Source: Aquaticitalea lipolytica
GTDB lineage: Bacteria; Bacteroidota; Bacteroidia; Flavobacteriales; Flavobacteriaceae
Direction of reading: 5' to 3'
Length of the DNA stretch: 64,000 nt
Assembly (NCBI RefSeq): GCF_014641635.1
Contig: NZ_BMIC01000001.1
Span: 1,421,961 to 1,485,960, forward strand
The notes beneath the pieces were generated by a model. That model saw only the letters and a list, made by a program, of their open reading frames with translations. It made no database searches and was not told the DNA's origin. Made by a program: the position numbers and the translations under genes. This document shows positions 28,065 through 36,868 of the stretch, in pieces (position 1 is the first letter of the stretch; each line of letters opens with the position of its first letter).

Positions 28065-28928
28065 TTACTTATTGCTTTTTAATTGGTTAACAACTTTGAG
28101 TAGACTTTTTTCCCAATTAGGAATTACTTTAATAAGTTGCTTAGCTCTGTCGTTATTTAAAACACTATAAATTGGCCTAATTGCTTTTGATGGAAAATTT
28201 TCTACTGCTTCAATATTACTTTCAGTATTAATAAACTGTAATTCTATTTGCTTAGCAAATTCATACCAAGAGGCTTGACCTAAAGCACTAAAATTATAAA
28301 GACCAAATTTTAGGGTTTTACTTTTTATTAAGAAATAGATAAACCCTGATAAGTCAATACAACTAGTAGGTGTTCCTACTTGGGTTGTTACTATTTGTAG
28401 CTTCTTTTTTTCTTTAATTTTACTGATTATTGTTTTCACAAAATTTTTACCATAAACAGAATATAGCCATGATGTCCTTATAATAAAATGTGAAGGCAAA
28501 ATCGCTTCAACATGCTTTTCTCCAGCTAATTTTGACGCTCCGTAAACATTTAATGGATTCGTAAAGTCTTCTTCATTATATGGTTCTTGCTTCTTACCGT
28601 CAAAAACAAAATCTGTTGAAATATGAATTAATATGGCGCTATTTAATTTACATACTTCTGCTAAATTTTTAACACCTTCAGAATTAATTTTAAATGCTAA
28701 ATCCATGTTGGTTTCGGCCTCTTCGACATTAGTGTATGCGGCACAATTAATACAATAATCAAAATTATGTGTGCTAAAATATAACGTTAAGCTATCCTTG
28801 TCGCTGATATCTAACTCGTTTTTTGATACAAAATCAAATATTACATTATCAGTATTTTTATTATATAATTCTTTAATTGTTTTGGCTAATTGACTGTTAG
28901 CTCCAGTAACTAAAACTTTTGTTTTCAT
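28065..28928 (-). CDS. rfbD: dTDP-4-dehydrorhamnose reductase
   Basis: This 287-residue RmlD enzyme carries out the last step of dTDP-L-rhamnose synthesis, the NAD(P)H-dependent reduction of the 4-keto group. Motifs are VTGANSQLAK at the N-terminus, CAAYTNVEEAE, STDFVFDG and the YGASKLAGE catalytic block. Order rfbB-rfbA-rfbC-rfbD is complete, and its ATG overlaps the rfbC stop by 4 bases. The 79 bases downstream to gmd hold no recognisable terminator. Confidence 0.94.
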   Translation of the reverse strand: MKTKVLVTGANSQLAKTIKELYNKNTDNVIFDFVSKNELDISDKDSLTLYFSTHNFDYCINCAAYTNVEEAETNMDLAFKINSEGVKNLAEVCKLNSAILIHISTDFVFDGKKQEPYNEEDFTNPLNVYGASKLAGEKHVEAILPSHFIIRTSWLYSVYGKNFVKTIISKIKEKKKLQIVTTQVGTPTSCIDLSGFIYFLIKSKTLKFGLYNFSALGQASWYEFAKQIELQFINTESNIEAVENFPSKAIRPIYSVLNNDRAKQLIKVIPNWEKSLLKVVNQLKSNK

Positions 28929-29470
28929 TTGAATAAGGTTTCAAATGTTGGAAGTTCTTTGTCTTTTTCAGAAAGGATGAGTTCTGATATGTTGAATTGC
29001 CAATCTATTTTTAGTGTTATATCATTAAAAATGATGCCTCTTTCTGCTGCTTTGTTGTAATAGTTGTCACATTTGTAAGAAAAAATTGTTTGGTCTTCCA
29101 AAACTAAAAATCCATGCGCAAAACCTCTCGGAATAAATAATTGTGTTTTGTTTTCAGCAGATAATTCAATTGAGAAATGCTCACCAAACGTTGGCGAGTT
29201 CTCTCTAATATCAACGACCACATCTAAAACGCTGCCTTTAATGACTCTAACTAATTTAGCTTGTGCAAATTCATCTTCTTGATAATGAAGCCCTCTTAAA
29301 ACCCCTTTTGATGAACATGACTCATTATCTTGCACAAATGCTATATTACTATTTGTTAACTCATTAAATTTATTGAGGTTAAATGATTCAAAAAAATAGC
29401 CTCTTTGATCGTTAAAAATTTTAGGCTCAATTATATAACACTCTTTTAAATTGGTTTCTTTAACAGTCAT
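28925..29470 (-). CDS. rfbC: dTDP-4-dehydrorhamnose 3,5-epimerase
   Basis: This 181-residue RmlC cupin epimerises dTDP-4-keto-6-deoxyglucose at C3 and C5. It has the RGYFFESF start block, the VLRGLHYQ motif with the catalytic His near residue 62, KLVRVIKGSVLDVVVD, and FIPRGFAHGFLVL. Its start codon overlaps the rfbA stop as TAATG, and its stop overlaps the rfbD start by 4 bases. Confidence 0.96.
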   Translation of the reverse strand: MTVKETNLKECYIIEPKIFNDQRGYFFESFNLNKFNELTNSNIAFVQDNESCSSKGVLRGLHYQEDEFAQAKLVRVIKGSVLDVVVDIRENSPTFGEHFSIELSAENKTQLFIPRGFAHGFLVLEDQTIFSYKCDNYYNKAAERGIIFNDITLKIDWQFNISELILSEKDKELPTFETLFK

Positions 29471-30336
29471 TATCTTTTATTAATTAATCCTAAAAGGTTT
29501 TTACCATAACCGCTTTTTAGTAATGGTTCTGCTAACTTGATAAATGCTTTTTCATCAATATAGCCCATTTCAAAAGCTGCTGCTTCAATAGAGCCAAGTT
29601 TTAACCCTTGACGTTCTTCAATAACCTCAACAAATTGTGATGCTTGCATTAATGATTGAAAAGTTCCTGTATCCAACCAGGCTGTACCTCTATCTAAAAT
29701 GCTGACACTTAATTTGCCTTGTTTTAGGTATTCTTTATTAACATCTGTTATTTCTAACTCTCCTCTTTGGCTGGGTTTTATACTTTTTGCTATTTTCACA
29801 ACTGAATTATCATAAAAGTATATTCCTGGAACTGCATAATTTGATTTAGGTGTTTTTGGTTTTTCTTCAATAGAGATAGCGTGCCCATTGTTGTCAAACT
29901 CTACAACGCCATAACGCTCTGGATCATGAACTCTATAGGCATAAATAATACCTCCATCTGGATTGTTATTACTTTGCAAAAGTTGTGATAATCCTGAGCC
30001 ATAAAATATGTTATCGCCCAAAATGAGTGCTACCTTATCGTTCCCAATAAATTTCTCGCCAATTATAAATGCTTCAGCTAATCCTTTTGGTTCTTCTTGA
30101 ACAGCATAATAAAATTTACAACCATACTTAGCGCCATCACCCAGCAAATCTTTAAAAAGAGGAAGGTCTTTCGGTGTAGATATAATTAGTATTTCCCTTA
30201 TACCTGAATACATTAAAGTAGACAACGGATAATATATCATTGGCTTATCATAAATAGGCATTAGCTGCTTACTTATTGACAAGGTTAATGGATGTAACCG
30301 CGTGCCTGAACCTCCTGCAAGAATGATACCTTTCAT
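29470..30336 (-). CDS. rfbA: glucose-1-phosphate thymidylyltransferase
   Basis: This 288-residue RmlA enzyme makes dTDP-glucose from glucose-1-phosphate and dTTP. It has the nucleotide-binding motif [11 protein letters not shown] near residue 8, [19 protein letters not shown], and the [15 protein letters not shown] stretch. It follows rfbB with no gap (stop directly followed by ATG) and ends at the TAATG overlap with rfbC. Confidence 0.97.
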   Translation of the reverse strand: MKGIILAGGSGTRLHPLTLSISKQLMPIYDKPMIYYPLSTLMYSGIREILIISTPKDLPLFKDLLGDGAKYGCKFYYAVQEEPKGLAEAFIIGEKFIGNDKVALILGDNIFYGSGLSQLLQSNNNPDGGIIYAYRVHDPERYGVVEFDNNGHAISIEEKPKTPKSNYAVPGIYFYDNSVVKIAKSIKPSQRGELEITDVNKEYLKQGKLSVSILDRGTAWLDTGTFQSLMQASQFVEVIEERQGLKLGSIEAAAFEMGYIDEKAFIKLAEPLLKSGYGKNLLGLINKR

Positions 30337-31353
30337 TTATTGTTTGTATTTATTGATATACCAATTTACGGTTTTTATTATTCCTGTTTCAAAATTTTCA
30401 TCTGCCTTCCATCCTAATTCGGTTTCAATTTTAGTTGCGTCAATAGCATACCTAAAATCGTGACCTGGTCTATCTTTAACAAAAGTTATTTGGCTTTTGT
30501 AAGATTGCTGTTTTGGTAAAATCTCATCAAGAATTTCACAAATGGCATTTGCAATATATAAATTATTGCGTTCGTTTTTTCCACCAATATTATAAGTTTC
30601 CCCTTTAGCGCCTTGATTATAAGCCAAATAAATTCCTTTACAATGATCTAAAACAAACAACCAGTCTCTAATGTTTTTTCCATCGCCATAAATAGGTATT
30701 TTCTCATCAGAAATTGCTTTTCTAATTATTGTTGGAATTAATTTTTCATCGTGCTGCTTTGGTCCATAATTATTAGAACAGTTTGTTGTTACAACATTAA
30801 GTCCGTAAGTATGAAAATAGCTTCTCACTATAAAATCTGAAGAAGCTTTAGATGCGCTATAAGGACTGTTGGGAGCATAAGCTGTGGTTTCTGTAAAAAA
30901 GCCAGTGTCACCTAAAGTGCCATACACTTCGTCTGTCGAAATGTGGTGAAAACGATTATCTTCAAATCCTTTTTTTGGTTGATGTGGTCCATCCATCCAA
31001 TTATTTTTAGCAACATCAAGTAAATTAAATGTTCCAAAAACATTAGTTTTTATGAATTCATCTGGATGCTTTATAGAATTATCAACATGCGACTCTGCAG
31101 CAAAATGTATAACACCTTTAAAATTATATGTTTTAAAGAGCTTTTCAACTAACGGTCTATCACATATATCTCCTTTTACAAAAGTGTATCTATCACTACT
31201 TATTTCGTTTAAATTAGAAAGCTCACCTGCATAAGTGAGCTTGTCTAAATTAATAATATGAATATTTTTATTTTGCTCTAAAAGATAAACTATAAAATTT
31301 GAGCCTATAAAACCTGCGCCACCAGTTATTAAAACTGTTTCATTATGCTTCAT
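30337..31353 (-). CDS. rfbB: dTDP-glucose 4,6-dehydratase
   Basis: This 338-residue RmlB enzyme makes dTDP-4-keto-6-deoxyglucose. Landmarks are TGGAGFIGSNF, AAESHVDNSI, STDEVYGTLG and the YSASKASSD catalytic motif. I place the start at the ATG at 31353; a TTG four codons upstream would add a non-conserved leader. The start lies within the last codons of the Wzz-like gene (11-base overlap), so the rhamnose genes are probably translated from the same message as wzz. Confidence 0.95.
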   Translation of the reverse strand: MKHNETVLITGGAGFIGSNFIVYLLEQNKNIHIINLDKLTYAGELSNLNEISSDRYTFVKGDICDRPLVEKLFKTYNFKGVIHFAAESHVDNSIKHPDEFIKTNVFGTFNLLDVAKNNWMDGPHQPKKGFEDNRFHHISTDEVYGTLGDTGFFTETTAYAPNSPYSASKASSDFIVRSYFHTYGLNVVTTNCSNNYGPKQHDEKLIPTIIRKAISDEKIPIYGDGKNIRDWLFVLDHCKGIYLAYNQGAKGETYNIGGKNERNNLYIANAICEILDEILPKQQSYKSQITFVKDRPGHDFRYAIDATKIETELGWKADENFETGIIKTVNWYINKYKQ

Positions 31354-32404
31354 AGTTGTTAACAAATTTTATAGTGTTTATAACCATAAAGATTAAACAC
31401 AAAAGAAGAAATGAAAGTATAGGAAATATAATTGAGTACTTTTCCCATATACTTGTGTACTTAGCTCCTACATCTTGAAAGCTAGAAACCGTATCAAAAA
31501 ATTCATCTTGTTCAACCTTTTGTGCCTCAAGCGCACTTAACTCTTTTCTTAATAGAATTTGTTTGTCTAACAACTCAAACTCTCTAGTATTAGTGCGCTC
31601 TTGTATAAGTAAACCATCTTTAGTAGGAACAGTTATTCTGCTTCCTGGTTCTGATTTAGACTCTTCTTCTAATACATTGATATAAACCTTTTTTAAAGAA
31701 TCTACTTCTTTTAACGAGTTTAATATTCGTTGTTTGTCTATAGCTATTAGCGAGTCTCTTTTTTGCATTCTCTTTTTAGAATAAGTATTAGTGAATGTTC
31801 CGTTTAATCCTCCTTCAAGAGATCTAAAAATATCCTTTTGGGTAGATTTTACATTAATTTCAAAAACATCACCTGAATAAATACTTCTGTTTTCAATAAA
31901 CTCATCATAGTCAACTTCTTGAGCTCTAATACTATCTATTGAACTCATAAACTCATCATACTGAATAATACGATCATTTTCTGTTTCTGGACCTGGGTTG
32001 ATTTCAAACTCTATTATCTCTTTTGCTTCTTCAAGCTGAATGCTGAAAAGTTCTTTTAGTTGATTAAAATCTTTCTCTCTAATCAGTGCATTATAATAGT
32101 TCACATTTGTTACTAATTGGTATTTTGAATCAAAATATGGCCTTACTAACATTTGTGAGGTGTAAACTTCTGGCTGGGTTTTTTCTAAAGCAAGCCCTGC
32201 TCCTGCTGCTAAAATCATTACTATGGCAATGATCTTGAAGTTTTTTATTATTGCTCTTAAAAGAAATACAATAAAAGTAAGAATACCTTTAAAAATACCT
32301 CCAATAAAATTAATAAACCTATTAAACAGCTTACCAATAGCGTTAAACAAAAGACCTAAATCAATTTCTTCAGAATTGTTGTTCTGTGGTAATTCTTTAC
32401 TCAT
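31343..32404 (-). CDS. Wzz-like chain-length determinant protein
   Basis: This 353-residue protein has the two-helix layout of polysaccharide co-polymerases: an N-terminal region with two hydrophobic stretches within residues 15-75, a long periplasmic part that is largely helical and coiled-coil (about 95-315), and a C-terminal membrane helix near residues 325-345. There is no cytoplasmic tyrosine kinase domain, so it is of the O-antigen (PCP-1) type in architecture rather than the Wzc type. It sits between the DUF6909-like gene and rfbB. Its sequence match to known Wzz is weak by eye, and the call rests on topology and context. Confidence 0.75.
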   Translation of the reverse strand: MSKELPQNNNSEEIDLGLLFNAIGKLFNRFINFIGGIFKGILTFIVFLLRAIIKNFKIIAIVMILAAGAGLALEKTQPEVYTSQMLVRPYFDSKYQLVTNVNYYNALIREKDFNQLKELFSIQLEEAKEIIEFEINPGPETENDRIIQYDEFMSSIDSIRAQEVDYDEFIENRSIYSGDVFEINVKSTQKDIFRSLEGGLNGTFTNTYSKKRMQKRDSLIAIDKQRILNSLKEVDSLKKVYINVLEEESKSEPGSRITVPTKDGLLIQERTNTREFELLDKQILLRKELSALEAQKVEQDEFFDTVSSFQDVGAKYTSIWEKYSIIFPILSFLLLCLIFMVINTIKFVNNYEA

Positions 32405-32415
32405 AATATAAATGG

Positions 32416-34104
32416 TTAATTAAATATTTGTTGCAAAATTTTTCGTGTAATTAAATATGTTGGTTTTACACCAGATGTTCCTAATCCGCCTGATGCTAAA
32501 GTACTACCTGTTTCTAATGGATTATCACTTGCGTAGTAAGCATATCTCACTTTTACATTGGGATTAATACTTCCTCTTACTTTAGAAGCTGCTTGTATTG
32601 CCTTTTGATAGTGCGCTCCTTCCATTTCTAAACCTATCACATTCCATGTTGAATTAAAGAAGAATTTTAAAATCTCTTTGTTTTGAAGCGATGTTCCTAA
32701 AACCGTTATCATCGATCCTTCACAAACATGAATTCCTTGATTTTCGAAATCTGATTTTGATAATTCGTTATCAAAAGGATAGTTATCTGCTGTTCCTTCA
32801 AATATATGTGCCGACGGAATCATTATATCTCCTTTTCCTCCTTCAAGAATTCCTGCTTTACCCATTATTGAAATTGAATCAACATTAAGGTGTATTTTTT
32901 TTCCATTTACTTTAACTGGTTTTAGTAACTCATCAATAGTTTCATAAGCTTGTTCTCCAAAGGCATAATCCATCACAAATAAAACTGGCATTTCAGATTC
33001 GTTAACTTTCTTCCCAACCTCAATATCAGTCTTTGAAAAGTCTATTTTAGCTGTATCAAAAATCTGAACATCAATATTAGTGCCTGATGCATCTGGAATA
33101 TATATCATTCCTCTTTGCAACGCTTCTTTAGTAACTTTATTGCGTAGTGCTTCGTTATCTTTTTGGCTTAATGCTTCATAAACTTCAAAAATATTCTTTT
33201 TTACCGCAAAGGCTTTTAATGCCTGTGGAGCAAATAAAGAATTCATAACACCATGCATATTAGCACTTATAACGTGAATTGGTCGTTCTAATAAGTTGTT
33301 TTTAAGCAATGCCTCCTTAATGGTGTCTGCCCAAATTTCTCCATGAATATGATGGCCTAAACGCTCTCTTAATACAGGGCTAAAAGTCACTGTTCTTTTG
33401 TTGTTGTTTACAACTTCCTCTATTGCTAATTTTCCTAACCAATAAACCAGGTGTAATAATCTGTCTGGCTGATTTGGTAAAGCAAATGCTTTATAAACCT
33501 CAGTTAACTCATTAAAAGTTCTTCCTAAAATATTTGCTGTATGAGTAATAGCAATCTCTTTGTCAGTTTGAGATAACTCTCCTTTTGAAAGAACAGCTTT
33601 CTCTAGCTTTATCCAATCGCGAGTTGTGGTGCCTTGTTCATCAATTAATACGCGTTTACTTATTTTATGAGATTCAACAAACATAAATGTTAAGTGTGTT
33701 AGAATATCATAAATTTCAGATCTACCACGAGTAATCTCAATATTCATTTGCTCGTCGTCAATTCTAAAACAATTACGTCTTCGTTTTGGTGGTATTATGG
33801 CTTTAAAATGCGAATTAATATAGCCTTCATCACTGGTAAGATTTATAAATGTACACTCTTCAATACCTTGAGGTAAACGCTCAATTACATAAAGCAAGCC
33901 TTCTAATTCGGCTTTTTCTTCTCCAATTGAGCCATAAATTTCTGGTCTTAAAAGCAATAAAGCTTCTCGTAGTGTTTCACCAGAAACTCCCATGGGCTTG
34001 TAAAATCCTCGATTAAACAAATGCCTCATTGTAATATACATTCTTTCAATTGCATTTGAACTCTCTTGAGCCCTCGTTCTAGCATGATGTTTTTTGTTAC
34101 TCAT
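32416..34104 (-). CDS. DUF6909-like protein with a nucleoside-phosphorylase-like C-terminal region
   Basis: This 562-residue soluble protein is widespread and well conserved in Flavobacteria as far as I recall (DUF6909), with unknown function. The N-terminal half is helical with a basic start (KKHHARTRAQ). The C-terminal third has features of the nucleoside phosphorylase/AMP nucleosidase fold: glycine-rich GKAGILEGGKGDIMIPSAH, and VIGLEMEGAHY near residue 505, where members of that superfamily have a ribose-binding Glu in an EMEG or EMEA motif. I infer a nucleotide- or nucleoside-binding role but cannot name a reaction. It has its own TAnnTTTG box at 34124-34131 and is followed 11 bases later by the Wzz-like gene. 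Confidence 0.68.
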   Translation of the reverse strand: MSNKKHHARTRAQESSNAIERMYITMRHLFNRGFYKPMGVSGETLREALLLLRPEIYGSIGEEKAELEGLLYVIERLPQGIEECTFINLTSDEGYINSHFKAIIPPKRRRNCFRIDDEQMNIEITRGRSEIYDILTHLTFMFVESHKISKRVLIDEQGTTTRDWIKLEKAVLSKGELSQTDKEIAITHTANILGRTFNELTEVYKAFALPNQPDRLLHLVYWLGKLAIEEVVNNNKRTVTFSPVLRERLGHHIHGEIWADTIKEALLKNNLLERPIHVISANMHGVMNSLFAPQALKAFAVKKNIFEVYEALSQKDNEALRNKVTKEALQRGMIYIPDASGTNIDVQIFDTAKIDFSKTDIEVGKKVNESEMPVLFVMDYAFGEQAYETIDELLKPVKVNGKKIHLNVDSISIMGKAGILEGGKGDIMIPSAHIFEGTADNYPFDNELSKSDFENQGIHVCEGSMITVLGTSLQNKEILKFFFNSTWNVIGLEMEGAHYQKAIQAASKVRGSINPNVKVRYAYYASDNPLETGSTLASGGLGTSGVKPTYLITRKILQQIFN

Positions 34105-34123
34105 ATTTTGTTATTTTAACCTG

Positions 34124-34131
34124 CAAATATA
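34124..34131 (-). promoter_or_regulatory. -7 promoter element upstream of the DUF6909-like gene
   Basis: The minus strand reads TATATTTG 19 nt before the ATG at 34104, in the 30-base gap after the GH3-like gene. It may be the first promoter of the whole polysaccharide series. Confidence 0.5.
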
Positions 34132-34134
34132 GTA

Positions 34135-35637
34135 CTATTTAGTTAATTTTAGTTTAGTTAGTGCATCAGCAATGTTTCTATCGTTAGATAAACGCGGTAT
34201 TTTATTCTGTCCTCCAAGTTTTCCTATAGATTTCATATAATCTTGAAATCCGTTTTTTTTCACTGAAGTAATTACAAGTGGTTGTAATACTTTACCTTTA
34301 ATTAAATCTAAATAATAGCTATTCTGTTTTTGAAGTGATTTGTCAATGTTTTCAATTATTTGAGGAATATTATTCGGCTCATTTTCAAACTCAATAAACC
34401 ACTCGTGATAAGGGAGTCCTTCTGAAGGGTTTATTTGAGGAGCAACAGTAAATTCTGATACTTGAATATTCGTATTAGCTAGTGCTTCTTTTAATGCTTG
34501 CTCTACTTCCTTACCAATTACGTGTTCACCAAAAGCAGAAATAAAATGTTTAATTCTACCTGAAACTATAACTCTATATGGTTTAACAGATGTAAACTCA
34601 ACCGTGTCTCCAATATTATATGCCCAAAGCCCTGCACTAGTTGATATAATCATAACATAATTAACTCCAACCTCAACATCCTTTAGTGTCAATCGTTTAG
34701 GGCTGCTGTTGAAAAATTCATCAGCTTTTATAAACTCGTAAAAAATACCCGAGTTTAACTGAAGTAACATTCCCTTTTCTTTCTGTTTATCTTGATAAGC
34801 AAAAAAGCCTTCACTGGCTGGATATAACTCAATACTATCTACTTTTCTCCCTATTAAACTTTCAAACTTTGCTCTATAAGGTTCATAATTAACACCTCCA
34901 AATATGAACAAATTAAAGTTTTTAAATACGTCTCCTACTTTCTTGCCTGTTTTCTGATTAATTCTTTCAAAATACATTTGCACCCAAGAAGGAATTCCAG
35001 AGATTACACTCATGTTTTCTGGTAAAGTCTCTTCTACAATGGCTTCTACTTTTGTTTCCCAATCATCAATACAATTGGTTTCCCAAGAAGGCATTCTGTT
35101 TTTTTGAAGATATTTTGGAACATAATGAGCTACAATTCCTGATAATCGCCCAAGTTGAACTCCGTTTTTTTCCTCTAGAATAGGACTCCCTTGTAAGAAA
35201 ATCATCTTTCCGTCAACAAACTTAGCGTTTCCTGTTTCAGCTATATATAGCAGTATAGCATTACGAGCAGCTTCAACATGAGTAGGCATACTCTCTTTTG
35301 TTATTGGAATGTATTTAGCTCCTGAAGTTGTTCCTGAAGTTTTTGCGAAATACAGTGGCTTTCCTTTCCAAAGTACATTTTTTTCACCTTCTACAACACG
35401 CTCTACATAAGGTTTTAAATCTTCATAATCTCTAACAGGTACTCGCTTCACAAAATCGGCATGAGAATTAATACTTATAAAGTCGTGGTCTTTACCAAAC
35501 ACCGTAGAAGTTGCTTCACTTATTAAATGTTGAAATACTTTTTCTTGAGTTTCAATTGGGTTATTTGCCCATTTTAAAACTGATCTTTTTACTCTTGCTG
35601 CAAATGGTTTGGCTAGTGCCGATTTTAGAGATATCAT
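34135..35637 (-). CDS. GH3 auxin-responsive promoter family protein
   Basis: This 500-residue protein belongs to the GH3 family of adenylate-forming acyl-acid-amido synthetases, known from plants and common in Bacteroidetes. The ATP-binding loop is in FAKTSGTTSGAKYIPIT near residue 100, with the ELYPASEGFFAY motif near residue 280 and the YNIGDTVEF motif near residue 345. In plants these enzymes join amino acids to jasmonate or auxin; the bacterial substrate is unknown. Its start overlaps the stop of the M23 peptidase gene as TAATG, so it is coupled to that gene rather than to the polysaccharide series. Confidence 0.9.
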   Translation of the reverse strand: MISLKSALAKPFAARVKRSVLKWANNPIETQEKVFQHLISEATSTVFGKDHDFISINSHADFVKRVPVRDYEDLKPYVERVVEGEKNVLWKGKPLYFAKTSGTTSGAKYIPITKESMPTHVEAARNAILLYIAETGNAKFVDGKMIFLQGSPILEEKNGVQLGRLSGIVAHYVPKYLQKNRMPSWETNCIDDWETKVEAIVEETLPENMSVISGIPSWVQMYFERINQKTGKKVGDVFKNFNLFIFGGVNYEPYRAKFESLIGRKVDSIELYPASEGFFAYQDKQKEKGMLLQLNSGIFYEFIKADEFFNSSPKRLTLKDVEVGVNYVMIISTSAGLWAYNIGDTVEFTSVKPYRVIVSGRIKHFISAFGEHVIGKEVEQALKEALANTNIQVSEFTVAPQINPSEGLPYHEWFIEFENEPNNIPQIIENIDKSLQKQNSYYLDLIKGKVLQPLVITSVKKNGFQDYMKSIGKLGGQNKIPRLSNDRNIADALTKLKLTK

Positions 35638-36503
35638 TATTTAAAATCGATAAAATTAGTTGGGTTTACAGGATAACCTTTGCTCCAAAGTTCGAAATGT
35701 AGATGCGGACCAGTTGTATATTCACCAGTATTTCCTGCCATAGCTATAACTTCACCTGCTTTTACCAAATCGCCTTGCTGCTTAGTTAATGACGCATTAT
35801 GCTTATAAACTGAAATAAGCTCATAACTGTGTTCTATAATAACTACATATCCTGTTTCGGCAGTCCATTCAGCAAAAATTACAGTTCCATCTGCAGTGGC
35901 TTTAACTGGAGTGTTTTTTGCCACTATAATATCGACAGCATAGTGTTTTTCTTTAACGTTATAAGCTTCAGAAATAGTGCCATTAACTGGTGGAAACAAC
36001 ACAAAGTTTGATGCCGAAATTGCCGACTCAAACAAATTGTATTTATCTTCTTTATCTACTTTATTTCGAAGCAGAGAGTCTTCTTTTGAAGCCGATAGCT
36101 TAATTTGAGCTACATCTCTACCTGCGGCCTCTATTATAGAGTCGCGATTAAATTGAACCGTTTTTACATCTCCTGTAAGAACTCTTTTTATAGATGCATA
36201 ATATTGCTCATTAAGTGCAATTACCTGCTGTAAGGAGTCGGTTTTATAATTGAGTTCTGTAGCTTGTTTTTTTAGTTTTGCAGACGAGTATCCAGGAATA
36301 AATTCTCTTAACGATGTAAAAGCAATTAAAAATGTTGTTCCAGCTATAAGCAAAATGCTTGAAAGTGATATTATAACAAAAACGTTTAGTCGGGTGAGTT
36401 TTATAGCAAATCGCTCTTCAAACGTATCTTCGTTTAAAATTACTAAGCGATACTTATGAAGTAGCTTTTTAGTAAACTTTTTTTCTTTCTTCTTTTTGGC
36501 CAT
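35637..36503 (-). CDS. M23-family (LytM) peptidase, membrane-anchored
   Basis: This 288-residue protein has one N-terminal membrane helix at about residues 35-60, a coiled-coil periplasmic linker, and a C-terminal M23 domain. The zinc ligands are visible: His-x3-Asp in KHYAVDI near residue 193 and His-x-His in TGPHLHFELW near residue 265. All catalytic residues are intact, so it should be an active endopeptidase on peptidoglycan cross-links rather than an inactive EnvC/NlpD-type activator. Start at the ATG at 36503, only 7 nt after a TAATTTTG box, which implies a very short leader. Confidence 0.93.
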   Translation of the reverse strand: MAKKKKEKKFTKKLLHKYRLVILNEDTFEERFAIKLTRLNVFVIISLSSILLIAGTTFLIAFTSLREFIPGYSSAKLKKQATELNYKTDSLQQVIALNEQYYASIKRVLTGDVKTVQFNRDSIIEAAGRDVAQIKLSASKEDSLLRNKVDKEDKYNLFESAISASNFVLFPPVNGTISEAYNVKEKHYAVDIIVAKNTPVKATADGTVIFAEWTAETGYVVIIEHSYELISVYKHNASLTKQQGDLVKAGEVIAMAGNTGEYTTGPHLHFELWSKGYPVNPTNFIDFK

Positions 36504-36510
36504 TGTAAAA

Positions 36511-36518
36511 CAAAATTA
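36511..36518 (-). promoter_or_regulatory. -7 promoter element for the M23 peptidase gene
   Basis: The minus strand reads TAATTTTG, ending 7 nt before the ATG at 36503. If used, the message would be almost leaderless. Confidence 0.4.
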
Positions 36519-36592
36519 AATAAAAATAGATCAATTTTTAACGGTATCAATCTAAAGTTTGTTTTTTAACGCACGAATTGAAGTTTAATTAT

Positions 36593-36600
36593 TAAATTTG
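36593..36600 (+). promoter_or_regulatory. -7 promoter element for tatA
   Basis: TAAATTTG ends 19 nt before the tatA ATG at 36620, a spacing typical of the other promoters in the window. Confidence 0.5.
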
Positions 36601-36619
36601 CAGTTCAAATTAAAACATT

Positions 36620-36811
36620 ATGATATCATTAAGTATATTTTTAGGCGTAGTTGGTCCATGGCAAATTGTAATAATTGTCGTTCTAATTCTTTTATTGTTT
36701 GGTGGGAAAAAAATCCCTGAACTTATGAGAGGTTTAGGAAGTGGTATTAAAGAATTTAAAGATGCCAGTAAAGATGATAGTGATAAAAAGCCTTCTGATA
36801 AAAAAGAATAA
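36620..36811 (+). CDS. tatA: Sec-independent protein translocase TatA/E
   Basis: This 63-residue protein has the complete TatA pattern: a short N-terminal membrane helix at about residues 8-28, the FGGKKIPEL hinge, an amphipathic helix ([14 protein letters not shown]) and a charged Asp/Ser/Lys tail. It forms part of the twin-arginine pore that exports folded proteins. It stands alone between two divergent minus-strand genes and is followed by a strong bidirectional terminator. Confidence 0.95.
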   Translation: MISLSIFLGVVGPWQIVIIVVLILLLFGGKKIPELMRGLGSGIKEFKDASKDDSDKKPSDKKE

Positions 36812-36834
36812 AACATATTTTATCCTATAAAAGC

Positions 36835-36868
36835 AAAAAGCCAACTAAAATTAGTTGGCTTTTTTTTA
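36835..36868. terminator. bidirectional intrinsic terminator between tatA and the DUF4837 gene
   Basis: A 14-bp perfect stem (AAAAAGCCAACTAA paired with TTAGTTGGCTTTTT) surrounds a 2-base centre, so the real loop is about 4-6 bases. An A-tract on one side and a T-tract on the other let it serve both converging genes. Confidence 0.92.

Noticed and set aside
1762..34104. A recently acquired island with its own mobility genes
   Set aside because: No transposase, integrase, direct repeat or composition break was visible; the locus may have been exchanged by homologous recombination, but the sequence shows no scar.
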